Shown: positions 25,801 through 39,910, counted from the first letter of the stretch. The stretch: 64,000 nt of DNA from Phylloscopus collybita (GCA_027886175.1 JAJNNQ010000026.1:18754001-18818000), one strand, 5' to 3'. Made by a program: numbers and translations. The notes: generated from the sequence alone by a model not told the origin.

Positions 25801-28800
25801 CTGAATGCAGCTTATATTTACACCAGTTTTCACCAAAACATGTCTTTATCTTGAGTGCAGCAAAGAGATTTCCTGGTAAATTTCTAAGGCCGGTAGATAT
25901 TGTTGTGTTCATTTTGACTGTCCACACAACACAATTCACACAAATTTACAACTGGTTTTGGGACCAAGGTCCTGACTTCTTGCTGTCTTAGAATATAACT
26001 CTTGGAAAAGCTCTCATTCAATAAAATGAGAAGCACTTTGGACAGTCATAACCTTCAGACATTGTGCCAACTTTTAATTGCCCTTAGAGTTTAGAATGTG
26101 AGTTTGGATGTTACAGGCTTCCAGTCCTGAGTTTATTATGATTTTGCTTCTTTAAATACCACTCTTATCTAATTTCTGTGGCTCCTGGAAGTGCTTATGG
26201 ACAGTGATAAACCCTTCTCCTCTTTTGGATAAAAAATAAACTCCAGGCTACAGAATAATTTTATACTGATTTAGAATTTTTTTCAAACTATTAAGATGCC
26301 TTTCCACCTATGGGCAACACGTCTGGGGGTGGTGTCCAAGTAATGGTCTTGCCAGTTAATAGTCTCATTAGAACTGACAATATGACTTTTTGTTTTGATT
26401 TGTCTTACTCCTATACTTATTACACCAAAGTGGGAAATCATATGCATTTTAATATTCACTGTAATACCCAAGCTCTCTCCAAAATCACTGTTTTCAGGAA
26501 TAATCCATAAAAAAATCTATGAAAAATCTATGTTAGTCTAAAGCTAGTGAACATACTTTGACTTTTGGTCCATGAGCTTGGGGTTGTCTGTGTTAAGTCT
26601 CCAGCACTGAGACCTTCAGTGCCAGACACTTTTAAAAGGGTTTTTAAATAAAATATCTTTTTATGATTTAGAGGTTTTATTCTGTTGGATTTCTTTTAAT
26701 CTACTATGAAACTTCTTGAATCTAAGATGCCCATAAGAAGGTCCATCTTATCCTTTTCAATAGTCTGGCAAAAACTGGAGGGATCCAGTTTTTATAGCCC
26801 ATCATAAAATCATGACATTTTATGGCATATTAATGAATGCCCTACTTTGTAGAATTATGTTCTATTTTTCAATCTTTTCTGCCTGGCTAGAAACCCTCAC
26901 CATATGGATGTGTTGGGTACTTTTACACCAAGATAGTTTTTCCCTCTCAGAGTACCTTTTCCCTCTGAAAGTGACACTTTGCTTCCTGAGAGGATAAAAG
27001 GTGATTAAATGAGGTACAGAGCATGTGCTTGGTACCTTACAGCCATATACAGAGGTAAAAAACAATCCTTCACTTCAGAGAGCAGGTTTAGATGGTCCAG
27101 GTACTAATTTTACTGTACCAGGATACATAGTAAATAAGATGCAGCTTTTGAGATTGCCATTACTATAAAGTAATACATTCACGTGATTCTTCAAAAAGTG
27201 TGAACTTGTTATTCACAGATATAGCAGGCTTTAGTACAAAGTTAAGCCTCAGGTACTTACACTGCAATTGTCCTTTCATCTGATACATGCCCAAATAACA
27301 CCTCTCAGTCGCTGGGATGAAGCACTCTACAGCATATTTAAAGCAGGATAACATCCCTGTTCAGCTGGCTACTGTCAGGGTGCAGCCAAGGCTTTCTGTG
27401 GGGCCACCAGACACAGCCCATCCCACTGCTCCAGCCAGCCCTGGGTGCTCCCTGTGGAGCACAGCACCTGCCCTAAAAGCATACTGCACACAAATATTTT
27501 GCAGCTCCTTCCACTCATCTCACCGGGGCTCATACTTTCTGTCCTTAGATGCCAAAGCAGACTCTGCTGGTGCTTGGCCCTGGTTTGTAAACACAAAATA
27601 AATGAAAGTGCCGTGTTTATTCACAGGTGTCTTTGCTGGTTTACAGTAGGTGTTTGGGAGGAAAGAATTAAATCAGATGGGTTTTGGCTGTAGCTGTTTG
27701 GAAAAAAAAATCATCTTATGTGGAGAAAAATTACATTTAAAAGAGGGAAAAAAATTGCCCTCTGTATGAATATGTCTCATTTTCAGCCACTGTCAATGAA
27801 AATAAGTGAAGAAGAACTTTAAGTTGGATCAACACAGGCACAGATGAAATGGAAGGTGTTATCTTTGAAGTTTGATTTAGACAAAGTGGTGTTTTCCTCC
27901 TTTTTGTTTGTTTATATAAGATTCTAGAATATTATTCAGTGCATTCCATGGCTTGAAATCAGGCTTGAGGTAATTTACTGTTGTCTTGTTTTGAAATTGT
28001 TTTTAAAAAGAATAACATAGAAAACCATATTAATTGATATGTTACACTCACCCCTCCCCCTGTACTTCACCTCAAGTTCTGCAGTCAACCAGCTTCGGAG
28101 AGTAAAGACCAATTTTTCTCAGAAAACTGAGAGCATCCTCTGGAATGAAGAAAGTGTACAATATTAAAATTCTGTAATATTGTGCCTCATGAAGAAAACT
28201 TCAAAAGCTGCCACCTTCTGTTTTGGGAAATTTTTTTAACATGGATGAAAACCAAGAATGTTTTGCTGAAAACTTGTTTCATGGTCATACATTTTTGTAA
28301 CAGTTCTTAAAGTTTATCTGGGGCTTTCAATCAGACCTTTTATTTGTAACTAATAAATATCTTTTGGACAAGGAAAACCATTCCAACCAGCTGGAGTTAC
28401 ATGACTCCTTCTGCCAAGGTTGGCAGAACTCCCTGACATACCACACAGTTAAGCTACTCTGCGCCACATGCTTCTTTTTGCTGCATAAATATGGAGGAGG
28501 TGTGAAGGGGCTGGGGAGAAGACAAGTGCAAAGCTCAATCTCCCAAATGAGAAAGAGGGATGGATCTTTCATAAAAGACTTGTCCCTGATACAGAAATGC
28601 CCACCATGTGAACATGGAATAAGTAGAGATTAATCCTCAGAACCCATAAGGGAAATGGTTGGTAGATGTGGGGTTCATTCAGGCAGTAGCTACTCTGTAA
28701 AAGAAGTTTTATATTCCACAGCTCAGTGGAACACTATAGGGCCCTTTGCACGTTCTATTATTCTCTTTTTCAGAGTTGAATTTTTTTGTTTATTGTAAGA

Positions 28801-31800
28801 CTTTCATCCAAGATATGTTAAGTGTGTTAAAAAACAAGACTAACATCCCTCCTTTATTCTGAGCAAGCTCAGAAGCACACACTGAATGCCCGCTTGCTTT
28901 CCTTCTGTGACATGCATATGGGATTCTAGCTATGCTGTGGCCCAAATAGAGATGAAAAGGTAAAGAGAAAGGCAGAGAGACAAAGAGATACCACATCTTA
29001 GTCCATACTATGCTTTTTTGGGTGCTCCTCTGAGAGGTGGAAGTCTAAATCCTTATGTTTGGTTTTAAACTAATGGAGGAAAAAGTGACAAAAAGAGTAG
29101 TTAAGCCATAGTTTTTGCAATGTGTAGCTTGTAATAATTTATACCTTTTTATCACATCTGGCCTATACTGATAGTAAAGCAGCCATAGACTTTATTTTAA
29201 ATAAGTTTTTCCTTTGGCTGCAATAACATTACAAGACTCAGAAAAAAAAGAAAAAAATCCCCCACTTTAATATACAAATTTCCCAGAATAAACAAAGTGC
29301 TCATCCTCTTGGACACAAAATCAGACATATTCTCCAGCTAGGCATATCTTCCTTCCTATTATCTGACTAATATTTAGCACAGATGAGCCATAAATAGCTC
29401 TTCTCCTTTCTTCCCACAAAACTGAAAACAGGTGATTTAAGCTGACGTGTCAAATGTGAGTCTGGCTGTTTAAAAATAATATTTCATATTTTTAAGAATT
29501 TCAAATTAACCTATCAATCTGTAATTCTTTCTTTCTTTCTATTTTCTGAAATTACAGACATTGGTCCTTTATCAGCTAGAAAATTTTTCATTCCAAACAT
29601 GTATTCTCAATCTAAATAATCAAGAACTTTTGGCCAAAAGACTATTACTCTTGAGACATCTTCCAGTGATCTAATTTGTCTTTCTTTGAAAACGTGTGCC
29701 AGATTCCAGACCCCATAGAGACAATTGCTTCCATACCATCCTCTGCAGCTCACAGGAGTCAGAGGAAATAAACAAAAAGATGAACATGTACCTTTTCTTG
29801 TGTTAATCAGAAAATGTTCAAACTTTAGTAACTTATTGAAAACAGAAATATTTGTCATTGTTCAACTACGTTCAAGAAACTTCCAAGTAACTACATTGCT
29901 TGGAAACTTTGTTCAAAATAAGATTTCTACTACTATTCCTTCTTTTATTAAGAATTCTCTTTGTCATGAGTGCCCTGTGTAAAACAAGAATTCACATCCT
30001 TGTGCTCCACTTTTGAATCAATCTTAAGCAGAGTTGCCTGTTCATCCCCAATCAAAGCTAAGATTTCCTGCACTTTCCTTAGCATATGTACATGTTTTTG
30101 ACAGTGATTTTGTTTCTACAGCTGAGCAAATGACAGAATCTTCCTTTTACTTTCTTTCTGCATTGCCTCTTCAGACGTGATTTCATAAGAATGTTTTGTT
30201 CAGTCATGTTGTTGCTGTCTCTGTGTCTCACTTGTTTTCACTCTGTGTGAACTTTCAGGTGCTCAATCTCCATTAGTACAAATGATCAGGGAAAGGACAT
30301 GTTAATCTCCAGTTTGTCAAAAGCAATTTTCAAATTGTCCATTTAGCTATGATGCTGAGCTCACTCTTCTTTGATTAATTAGACGTGTTAACAGAGGCAA
30401 AGAAAAATATATAGCAGAAACCTAGCAATGTAACTATGTGTGAACTGAGAACTGTGAACATTCATTCAGCACATTTTTACATACTTTAGTACTTCTAAAA
30501 TTATAATAAATATATTAAAAGTTATTATTTTCTTTTTTTTTAATGTTAAAATACTTATTTTCTCTATTAAGACAAAAGTACTAAGTGACTGAAACTGTCC
30601 TCAAAAGAGAAATATCTATTTGCATTATTATCTTTTCTTTTCTGGATGAGAGCACTCTTTTTTCCCAATCTTATACTATATTGTGTCTGTAATGAAAGTC
30701 AGTGAGTTCCAGAAGTACAATGTTTATTTTTCTTTAGTTTGAAGATGTTTGACTAAAAATGCATTTATAAATTTGAACAGTGGATGTGTTATTTCAGCTT
30801 GCAGCAAGCCCCTTGCAGTCCATTGCTCCAGTTTACTGTCCAAAGGAGGAGGAAGAATATGGTGAAAAGCGAAAAGAAGAAAAAGAGGAAAAACAATAAT
30901 AAAGGGAAAAAAACCCTAAAAATGGGTCAAGAAATAAACTAATGTTCCTCAGCAAAAGAAGCTAATTGATGGGTGTCTCGCATCTGTACTGCAGTAATAA
31001 AACCAGTCACTTAACTATTTCAAAAAAATCCTTATCTGAAGTATGCCAGAAACATTTTGAAATAGAATAATAATCAATTTCAGTGGGGCAAAGTTCTCCT
31101 CTTGTTTTTAATAACTTCTTCATGCTTATTTATGTGAAAGTTTCCATCAACAGAGAACTGAATTCCAGTTCCATGTTATCCTTTGGAGTTGAAACAGGGT
31201 GCAGAGTTACGTTTGTCATAATATTTCAGAGGTACTTCAATTTTTATAATAATATAAATTAAATAGTAGATGTGACAGCAGAGAATAATTGTGTTTGTGC
31301 AGCAATATTTCATGGTGATTTTTCATTTATTAATTTATTTCTTTGATTTGATATATCAATATTAAGTCGATATATAAGACAACAAAAGAAAAGGAAATAG
31401 ACTAAATTGATATCTACAAGTACAAAATTAAGATGAAGTTCAAGTTTTATCAAGAAATGATGATCTGGTTGAACAAACTGAAAATGAAATTGTTATCAGA
31501 AGCAATTGTCTTATCACTTACAATAAAGTTTTTGAATTATTAAAGTTTTTATCTTGTTTTACAATGCTCTAAAGTCATATATCGATAGAACATTAATTTA
31601 TGATTATAGTTTCAGAAAATTTCTGTGATAGTCTAGAAAGAATATAAAATTTTGGTTATAATTGACAATCAAACATGAGAAAGAAATTTGTACTAACCAG
31701 TTATGACAACCTCCTGAATTATATGATAATATTTGTACATATAATTAATATATTACAACATGATATAACTGAAATAAATTTAAAAGATCATGGATACTAC

Positions 31801-32914
31801 TCCACTTTCATTTTAACTTCTAATTTATTTCACTCCATCTCAACATATTACTTTCTTCCATAATGGTAAGTTTATCTATGACGCCAGTAAATATCTTAAT
31901 TAATGTTTCTATTATTTTAAATTTCTTTAAGAAAAATTAAAAAGTGTAATATATTTAGCAAAAATAGAGGGGGGGAAATACACATTTTGGTCTTTTCTTA
32001 AATAAAAAACATTTAAGTATTTTGAAGCCTTTTTTTCTTTTATCCCCTTTTAACATATAATTTTTCCTCTTTTTTTTCATGTTTAAAGTGGTGACAAGTC
32101 AAGGAAAGAAACAGATTGTAGAAGTTAATTCTACTAATTCTACTAATTCTTTTAAAAAATTATTTTTGACTTTTTTTTCAATTTTTGAAGTGTAAAGCAT
32201 ATTTTAAACTCTTCACAGGATTTATGTTCCAAATTTTTTTTTTGTACACTTGTCTAAATATTATTTTATACTTATTCAAAAATTAACTGAAATTGAAAAC
32301 ACTTTGAACATGTTCCTTTCCAGACACAATAAATGTTATTACATAAGTTGATTTTGATGTTTAGCTTTCTTCTCTATTTCCTCCTAAAACCCAATTTTTT
32401 TATTGTTCAGCATAGGAACTCATACTTACGAACTGTGTTTCTTATTGTATGTTTTCCCTTATTTAAATAACATATGATTTAATATGCTTCATCTATTATT
32501 AATTCTTTTTCTTCTGTTTCCTCCTGTGGCAGGTTTTCCTGGTACTATTTCTTTTATTTAAGTTTTCCTCTCTTGCCCTTCCTTTCACCCTTTCCCTATT
32601 GTATTGTTCTTCTTGCATCATGAATCTTGCTTTCTCTCTCTCACTTTAAAAAAAAAAAACCTTCCTTTTTTTTTTTCTTTCTAATCCTTTTTCTGTCCTG
32701 CTCCACCCACTTTAACATTTACTTTTTCTCCTATCTTATAGTTTCTGAATCAGTCCATAATGTACTCTGATCCATTTTAACAAAGAAAGACCACTCCACA
32801 ACCAAGCATATCCTAATTACTCACCAGGCTGAGACACTGGGAAATGAATCAATTCTTTCTTAGCTGGAACATGCCCCCAAATGTTCAACCGAAATATGAT
32901 GGGAATTCTGCTGA
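22851..32914. other. Unique DNA, no gene seen
   Basis: Ten kilobases with no supported gene, RNA or recognisable transposon. Open frames reach 94 codons at most. Noted content: an AT-rich interval at about 25253-25350 with TATTACAAT words, a GC-rich islet at about 27360-27610, a short TTCT run at 29526-29541, a weak second CTCF-like match (12 of 14 positions, minus strand) at 24267-24280, a 9-bp repeat TAATTCTAC from 32126 to 32150, and A and T runs around 32647-32690. Confidence 0.6.
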
Positions 32915-33199
32915 TAACCTAGGCCAGCCCCCTGGTCCCAGAGGGGTTAAGTTATCCAGGATTTTGTGCAGCAAAATTTTTAGTACCTTCAAGATAATAC
33001 ACAACCTCTTTTGGAAGTTAGTTCCACAGACTGACCACCTTATAAGACAAAAGTGATTTTGAAGTGTTTTTTTCTCTGTGTTTAAATGGAAACTCCCATG
33101 TTCATCCTGTCTCTCTTGTCCTATCACTGGACGGCAGTGAGAGGAATCTGGATTCATCTTCTCTACTGCTACCCCATCAAGTATTTAGAAACAGTGATC

Positions 33200-33763
33200 A
33201 GTTCCAGGGACTAGGGAGGTCATTCTTCCCCCCCTCAGCACTGGTGAGGCCACACCTTGAGTGCTGTGTCCAGCTCTGGCCCCTCAGTTCAGGAAGGACA
33301 CTGAGACGCTTGAGTGCGTCCAGAGGAGGCAACGAGGCTGGTGAGGGGCTTGGAGCACAAACCCTGTGAGGAATGGCTGAGGGAGCTGGGGTTGTTTAGC
33401 CTGGAGAAAAGGGGACTCAGAGGTGACCTTTTCACTCTCTACAGCTCCCTGAAAGGAGGCTGTGGCCAGGTGGGGCTTGGTCTCTTTCTCCAGGCAGCAA
33501 CTGACCGAATGAGAGGACACAGTCTTAAGCTGTGCCAAGGGATATATAGGTTGGATGTTAGGAGAAAGTTTTTTATAGGAAGGGTGATAAAGTACTGGAA
33601 TGGTCTGCCCAGGGAGGTGGTGGAGTGACCACCCCTGGATGTGTTTAAAAAAAGATTGGATGTGGCACTCAGTGCCATGGTTTAGGTGAGGTATTAGGGC
33701 TGGGTTGGAGTCGATGCTTTTGAGGATCTCTTCCAACCTAGTGATTCTGTGATTCTGTGATTC
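33200..33763 (+). mobile_element. CR1 LINE 3' end nested in older CR1
   Basis: A 5'-truncated CR1 in plus orientation inserted in an older antisense CR1, whose matches resume directly on either side. A frame at 33314-33628 is still open for about 104 codons and encodes the C-terminal end of ORF2: [19 protein letters not shown], then [20 protein letters not shown], ending LPREVVE before the stop. The 3' UTR follows and ends in three copies of the terminal octamer (GATTCTGTGATTCTGTGATT at about 33742-33761). The frame quality and intact terminal repeats show that it is much younger than its host element. It cannot move on its own because most of ORF2 is missing. Confidence 0.93.
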
Positions 33764-35303
33764 ACCCTCATCCTTCTCTTCTCCAGTCTGAACAGTCTCA
33801 TCTCTCAATGCCTCTACTTATATGTCAGATAAAGTTGTTCCTTAATCCTCTCATGGTTCTTTGCTAAACTATCTCTGTTTTCAGGTGTTGGGGTCCTAGC
33901 ACTCCAGATGCATCTCATTGGAGCTGAGCAGAGAGGAAGGAGCACCTCCCTTGTCCTGATGGTAATGCTCTTCTTAGTGCAGCCAGGGATGTTCCTGGGC
34001 TTTTTTTTACTGTGAGAGTGCATTGCTGGCTCAAGGTCAGCTTGGTGTCTACCCTGAGCCCCAGGTCTTGCCTTGCCAAGCTGCCGTCTGGCCAGACTGA
34101 GCCCAGCATGTTCATGGGCTTGCTTGTCCCCAGGTGTAGTGTTTTTCTCTTTGTTAGAGCTCAAGGAGTCACTCTTTGCCACATTCTCCAGTCCACTGAA
34201 TGACCTGAGGGAAACCATCTAAACTATCAACACTCTCAATTTTGTATCATCTGTAAACTTACTGAGAGTGGAATATTTCCATGGCCCATGTCATTCATGA
34301 ATATATTAAACAGTGCTGATCCCAGCATTAACCCTTGGGGCAGGGAGACATACTGCTGGTCACTGGCCCGCAGCTGGACTTGGTGCCATTGGCCACAAAT
34401 GCTTGGGCCCATCAGTACAGAAGGCTTTCAATTTACCTTACTGTCCTTTTATCTCTCCTGTACTTCATCAGTCTATGTCTCTAAGGATGTTTTAGAAGTA
34501 AACATCAAAATATTTTTTGCCACAAGTCAAGATCAACTCTATTTGCCCCTTTCCCCTCACCTGCCAAAGCTGTCGTTTCATTGTAGGAATCTATCCTACA
34601 ATGTTTAGTCCAGCATGAGTTCTTCTTCATGAACCACACTGAGTACTCCCAATGACCTTCCTGTTTTTTATGTATTTGAAAAGTATTTGCAGGACTATCA
34701 GCTTCCCTACCATGGTCTCAGATATCAAGGTGAGCTGATCAGTGTATAGTTTTCTGAATCTTCCTTGTAGCCCTGCTTGAAGACAGGAGTCATACCTTCT
34801 GTCTTCCATGGTCAAGAATCTCTCCCAGTCACCATAACATTTCAAGGGTAATGAATAATGTCCTCAAAATAACATTTTTCAGCTACCTCACCACTTGTGG
34901 GTGTATCCCATCCAGCCCCATGACTTTAGTTCACCCACTTTGTTTAAATATATCCTAACCTGAAACTCTTCAAAGATAAGTCTTTTTTGCTCCAGACTTT
35001 CCCACTGGTCTCAGTGACCTGAGATTCTTGAAGTAAAGCTCACTTTACCAGTAAAGACTGAAGTGAAAAAAAAACCTTGAGAAAATTCAGGCTTTTTCAT
35101 GTCCTTTTCACAGTTTCCCTGCCCCATTCAACAGCAAACCCAGATTTTCTCTAATCTTCCTTTAGTTGCTAATGAAATTGTAGCAGTCCATCTTGTCTTT
35201 CATATACTTTATGAAATTCCTCTTTAGTCTGGACTTGGCTTTCTAATACTACCTTTGCATGATCAGATTTACATGTATGACTAAGCTGATCAGACAACAT
35301 CTA

Positions 35304-35431
35304 TTCCTTCCTTCCTTCCTTCCTTCCTTCCTTCCTTCCTTCCTTCCTTCCTTCCTTCCTTCCTTCCTTCCTTCCTTCCTTCCTCCCTCCCTCCCTCCCT
35401 CCCTCCCTCCCTCCCTCCCTCCCTTCCCTCT
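35304..35431. repeat. Compound microsatellite (TTCC)n(CTCC)n
   Basis: About twenty TTCC units (35304-35382) pass directly into about ten CTCC units (35383-35424), giving a pure pyrimidine strand of roughly 128 bases. It lies inside the old antisense CR1 and creates spurious Pro-Ser-Phe-Leu and Gly-Arg-Lys-Glu open frames on the two strands. Long pure pyrimidine/purine tracts of this sort can form triplex DNA and are usually length-polymorphic. Confidence 0.98.
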
Positions 35432-38286
35432 CTTGTACACTTCCTTTTCAGTCAAGATCAACATGATTGTCAGTGCAGGTCTCCTGACATTGTCTTTGCT
35501 TTACTTGTACATTGGGACAGACTGTTCTTCAATTTGGAGGACATGAACCATCTAGAGGACAATGCTTGGATGTCTCTTCTCTCCAGTACTATCTCTAATG
35601 GGGTTCTTCCAAGAAAATCCCTGAAAAGGCCAGAGTACTCTCTTGAAGTCCAGGGTTGTGATTCCTCCTCTCGGTGTCTTGAGCTTCACCATCTCATGGT
35701 CACTGCACTTAAGACTTTTACTCTCCTGATCGTTCCTTCCCTGTTCATGTGAACTACAGCAGAGAGTGTCCTTTCACGGGGCCTTGGCTCACCTATGCCA
35801 GGAAATCATCAGTGGGCTCCAGAAACCGACTGGATTGCTGCTGTGTTGTACCTCCAGCAGACACCAGCGTAGCTGAATTTCCCCATAAGGACCAAAGCTT
35901 GTAATCCTGCAGACTCAGTTGCAAAGGCATAGCAAAATTCTTCAGCCAGAAAATATTACAAAAATTTCTAAACTAAACCTTCTTCAGAATGCATTTATCT
36001 CCTAGACAATCTTAATAATTTTTTTTCTGAATGCCAATATCTCATCTAACAATAATTGTACATGTAATGAAAATATTCTTATCAGATTTTTTTTTCTCCT
36101 ACTTGAGGTTTGGGTTTGCTTTTTTTTTTTTCCCCTGTGTGAAACTTGCACTGAGGGGCTCCTATGGGCTTCTTTCTCTTTAGGGTCTCTTACCTAACCT
36201 GATCTTTTTTAGGCCCACTTTCAACAATTTCCAGAATCAATCTGTGACATTTTTAAAAACGTAATCTGGAAATAAATTGTAGAGAAAGGTTCCCATGCCT
36301 TCAGAAAGTGTTAGTAAGTGAGTGGGTGGTGTAATGTGGGAGCTACATTAGTTGCTATACATAGGAATGAATTATACACAACAAGAATAAAAGGAAGGAA
36401 TGTGATCAATGCTGCTACCAACACTGTTACCCATACTTAATATGGAGAATTCTGGAAGGTGTAACTTACTATTATTAGCATAATTAAAACTGAAAAAAAA
36501 ATTGAAAACCCCATGATATAAAAAAGTTAAAAATTACACTCTATTCAATAATGTCAGCTATACCCTAATGGCCCCCTTTTCAAATCAATACATGATGTTA
36601 TAGCACCATGACATTTTTGATCATGTATACATTTCCTTACATTCAAAATCCTAGGAGAGAGCAGGTATTTTATTGTTTTGATAGAGCATCTGGGTTTTAT
36701 CGTTTAGAAGTCTGTGAAAAATAAGTACAAAATATGTGTTGAACTGAGATTGTACTTTCAACAACAACAAAAAAATCAATAAAAAAGCAACAAAAAATCC
36801 TACCCAAATAGGCATCACCTAGTGAGTAATAACTTCATTTCTGTATAGCTCAGGGGGGTTGCAAGGGGAGTGTGAAAAGTTCATTATTATCAACCAGGAA
36901 AAAAAGCAAGTGCTAAGAAGAAAGAATCGTATTTCCTATTGGGATTTCTCTCAGACTACATGATTTGCATGAAGGGCGCCACATCAAACACATTGGGTGC
37001 CCTTTTTCAAATATTAATGTGAAGCTTGTTTCAAGTTCTTTCTTGACTTTGTGCCACCTTGTATCAAAGGAACTTAAAAGCAGGACTTGGGAGGAAAAAA
37101 TACTTTTCCAACTGTTTCAGCACTTAGCAAAAATCTTTCTGTATTTGATCAGTTCTGCTTCAAACTTTTATTATTTTGACAAATAGGCACATTTTTATAG
37201 CTGTGCATTCTTTTGCAATATGATTTGGACTTTTTTCTCTTCTTTTTTTTTTTGAGGTTTTTCCATTTTTCAGCAATGGGTGTCCTAAATGACCCATTCA
37301 AAACATTAGTGCATTACATATTTTAATTATCTTAGTCTTTTCTTCCACTTATGATAATTTCTATTAAATATTTACGTATCTGAAGAAGATTACACCAAAG
37401 TATGCCACAGAAAATGGAGCCCTTAAGATTAAATGTGTGTAGTCTGAACTGTCCTAATCTTACCTTACTGAACTTTGTTCCTCTTTTGGTCAATGGGGTG
37501 AAATAGGCACCTCTCCAGGATGGTTTGGCTAAATTAGTTGTCTGAGAGAGATGACATGAATTTTGCTCCAACAGAAGCAGTTTTAACTGCTTATAAAAAT
37601 AGAATGGAGTGCTTGTGTTAGCTTGTGTTTAAATTACTAATATTTAGACCTAAAGGGTTAGGTAATATCCACTGAATGTAAATCAGTAGCAACACCAAAA
37701 AGAAAATACAAAATGAACATAATTTCTATGTTTTTTTCCCTCTCCCCCTCAGAAACAAAGAAACCAGGAGTAAAGTGGCAGGAATTTTTGTTGAGCAATC
37801 TAAGCATGAAAAAATTTCTCATAAAAATACAAGAGATTAAATGTATTATACAACAATGAGAGCAGTTATTAGAGATAAAAATTAAATTGTGGAAATTTAC
37901 AGAACAGCAGTTCTGTGAGGAGTTGGTCTTTTCACAATGCACAACCCACAATCTGAAGGATAAAAGTATGAAATTGCAATGAAATAGAAATAAAATGCAA
38001 GTTGCAATGGGTAACTTAGGAAGTAGCAATATCCTAGAACTAAATTTTCTCCACAAAGCCTGGGAAGAAATTTTCAGTGAGATCTCACAGGATATGGTGA
38101 CAAAACTTTAAATTTGCAATTATCATTCAGATTCTTAGGTGAAATAATCACCATGGAGGTGGAATATGCAAAGCTACTTCATTATTTTATCGAAAAAAAA
38201 TCCTAAGTGTTCTGGGGAGTAAAGGTAAACAGGTTGTTTGGTCTATAAGGGACAGGATTTCTAAACCCTTTTCCTTACTATTTTCC

Positions 38287-38290
<4 letters not shown>

Positions 38291-38318
<28 letters not shown>
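38291..38318. repeat. A homopolymer, 28 bp, then A-rich
   Basis: Twenty-eight A, followed by CAAAA and CAAAAA units to about 38335. No upstream retroposed gene was recognised. Confidence 0.95.
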
Positions 38319-38319
<1 letters not shown>

Positions 38320-39910
38320 AAAAACAAAAAAAAACCCACAAAACTACAAGTATAACTAAAATCTAATAAAATTTAGGCTTAGTATATTCTTTATATGCTT
38401 ATTACACAAAAAATATCTTCACATTGAAGTCAATGACATGATTATTTTTCCTCTAAAGTACAGAAGAAGCAAAGTTTTACAGGAACTTCCTGTTGATGTT
38501 TTATGAAAAAAAAATAAAATTAAAGTTATTAATATTTTTCTTACCAGTCTTATCTACAATCAGAAACAAAATAAAGTATAATGATCCCATCTTTAAAAGC
38601 GTGGGACACACAACAGTAAAAGAAAAATATGATCGTTAAGAATGGATGATATGGATGCTTTTCCCCTTTTGCATAGAGGTGAAAACATCTGATTTTAATA
38701 TTTTTGTCCTTTTTTTTGTTCTTTCCCTCAGGATGAGTTTTGTCACCTGTGAGTTGGATGCCTTTTTCATGAGTATTTATTATCATTTTCTTTGGGTTTT
38801 TGTTCCCTTTGACTCTGTTAAATTCATGGGCATTTTGCACATTTTAAAGCATTGGGGCTAAAATTGTTCATAAAAAGAGTAAAGCTAAATAATAACATCA
38901 TACTGTAATCCTATTTAATGTACCTTGATGCTGCTTTCTCATTTTAGGTATTAATTACTGTGAGGAGACTAGATTCTGTTGTACAATTTTGGCAGCTCCA
39001 TATGTATTGAATTAGTCTATATTTCTACTGAAGTATATAAAAGCAAAATGTATATCTATGATATTAGTGATATAAAGTTTTATTAGTTTTTTTTTGCTTA
39101 TACTACAACATATCACTAAGACCATTCTCAGCTGGCAATGATGGGCAGAAGACCTTTCACCACTTAGCTGTGCACTCTCTGTGTATTTTTTGCAGTCAAA
39201 AATGGCAAACCTGCACTATCAGAAAAGGGCCACAGCAGCAATTTTTGTTTGATGTTTCCAAGAAATAGGGGTGAGGTATTTGGTTATTGGTTTCCACCAT
39301 TATCAGTAAAATGGAGTTTAGGAAAGAAAATCAAAATTGTATACACAACTATCCTCACATTATTTCTACTCCACCATTGTTTCCTGTCTATCATAGGTCA
39401 TTTACACTGAAAAGGTTCACTAGGGTGCCCGTGTTCCACAGCTGAAACAAGAGCTGTTTGATTCCCCAAGCTTCCTCCTAACTCATGAAGAAAGGCAGCA
39501 GACAATGCTCACCTGAATGTAGTAGATAATTAAAAGATTTCTATTGAAAAAAAAAAAAAGTTTTCTGCTTCTTCTCTTGATTTAGTGACAACCTGAAACA
39601 AATGTAAGCAGCATCAGTGTAGTTAGATATTGAAATCCATTCATCTTTAAATTACATTTTCTACCTGGCTAAATCATGCTTTAATTTCCTATCAGCTTGT
39701 TCTTATGGACTCCATTGAGCATCAACATCTAGAGCTATTATAGAGTATGTTGAAAGGATAAATCTCTTTGTAGGAGAGGTCTTCCTGGAAAAGACACAGT
39801 GTAAGTAGTGGTAAGCAGCAATTACTTCCCATCAGCCTACAAAGACCGAGATTATTGAATTATATTTAAGATTGTGTCATGGATGTTACCCCACCCTAAA
39901 AAAATTCTTA

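Larger units (their letters stand above)
32915..35948 (-). mobile_element. Old CR1 LINE (endonuclease, RT and 3' UTR), interrupted
   Basis: A long decayed antisense CR1. Read from right to left it starts in the endonuclease part of ORF2 (region 35800-35900, where the minus strand aligns with the family's CWRDNTAG-type segment). It continues through the reverse transcriptase (for example 34290-34420, matching the antisense pattern 'AACAGTGCTGATCCCAGCAT' at about 34308-34327) and the C-terminal region (33765-34200). It ends in a 3' UTR at about 32915-33199. Many stops and indels break the frame, so the copy is long dead. It is split by a younger CR1 at 33200-33763 and by a TTCC/CTCC microsatellite at 35304-35431. 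Both outer ends are approximate. Not counting the insertions, about 2.3 kb survives, roughly half of a full-length CR1. Confidence 0.85.

Noticed and set aside
33284..33808. 174-codon minus-strand open frame, the longest in the window
   Set aside because: It runs antisense through the nested CR1 and into the older CR1; no domain and no independent support.
35249..35546. Pro/Ser/Leu-rich and Gly/Arg/Lys/Glu-rich frames
   Set aside because: They are translations of the TTCC/CTCC microsatellite.
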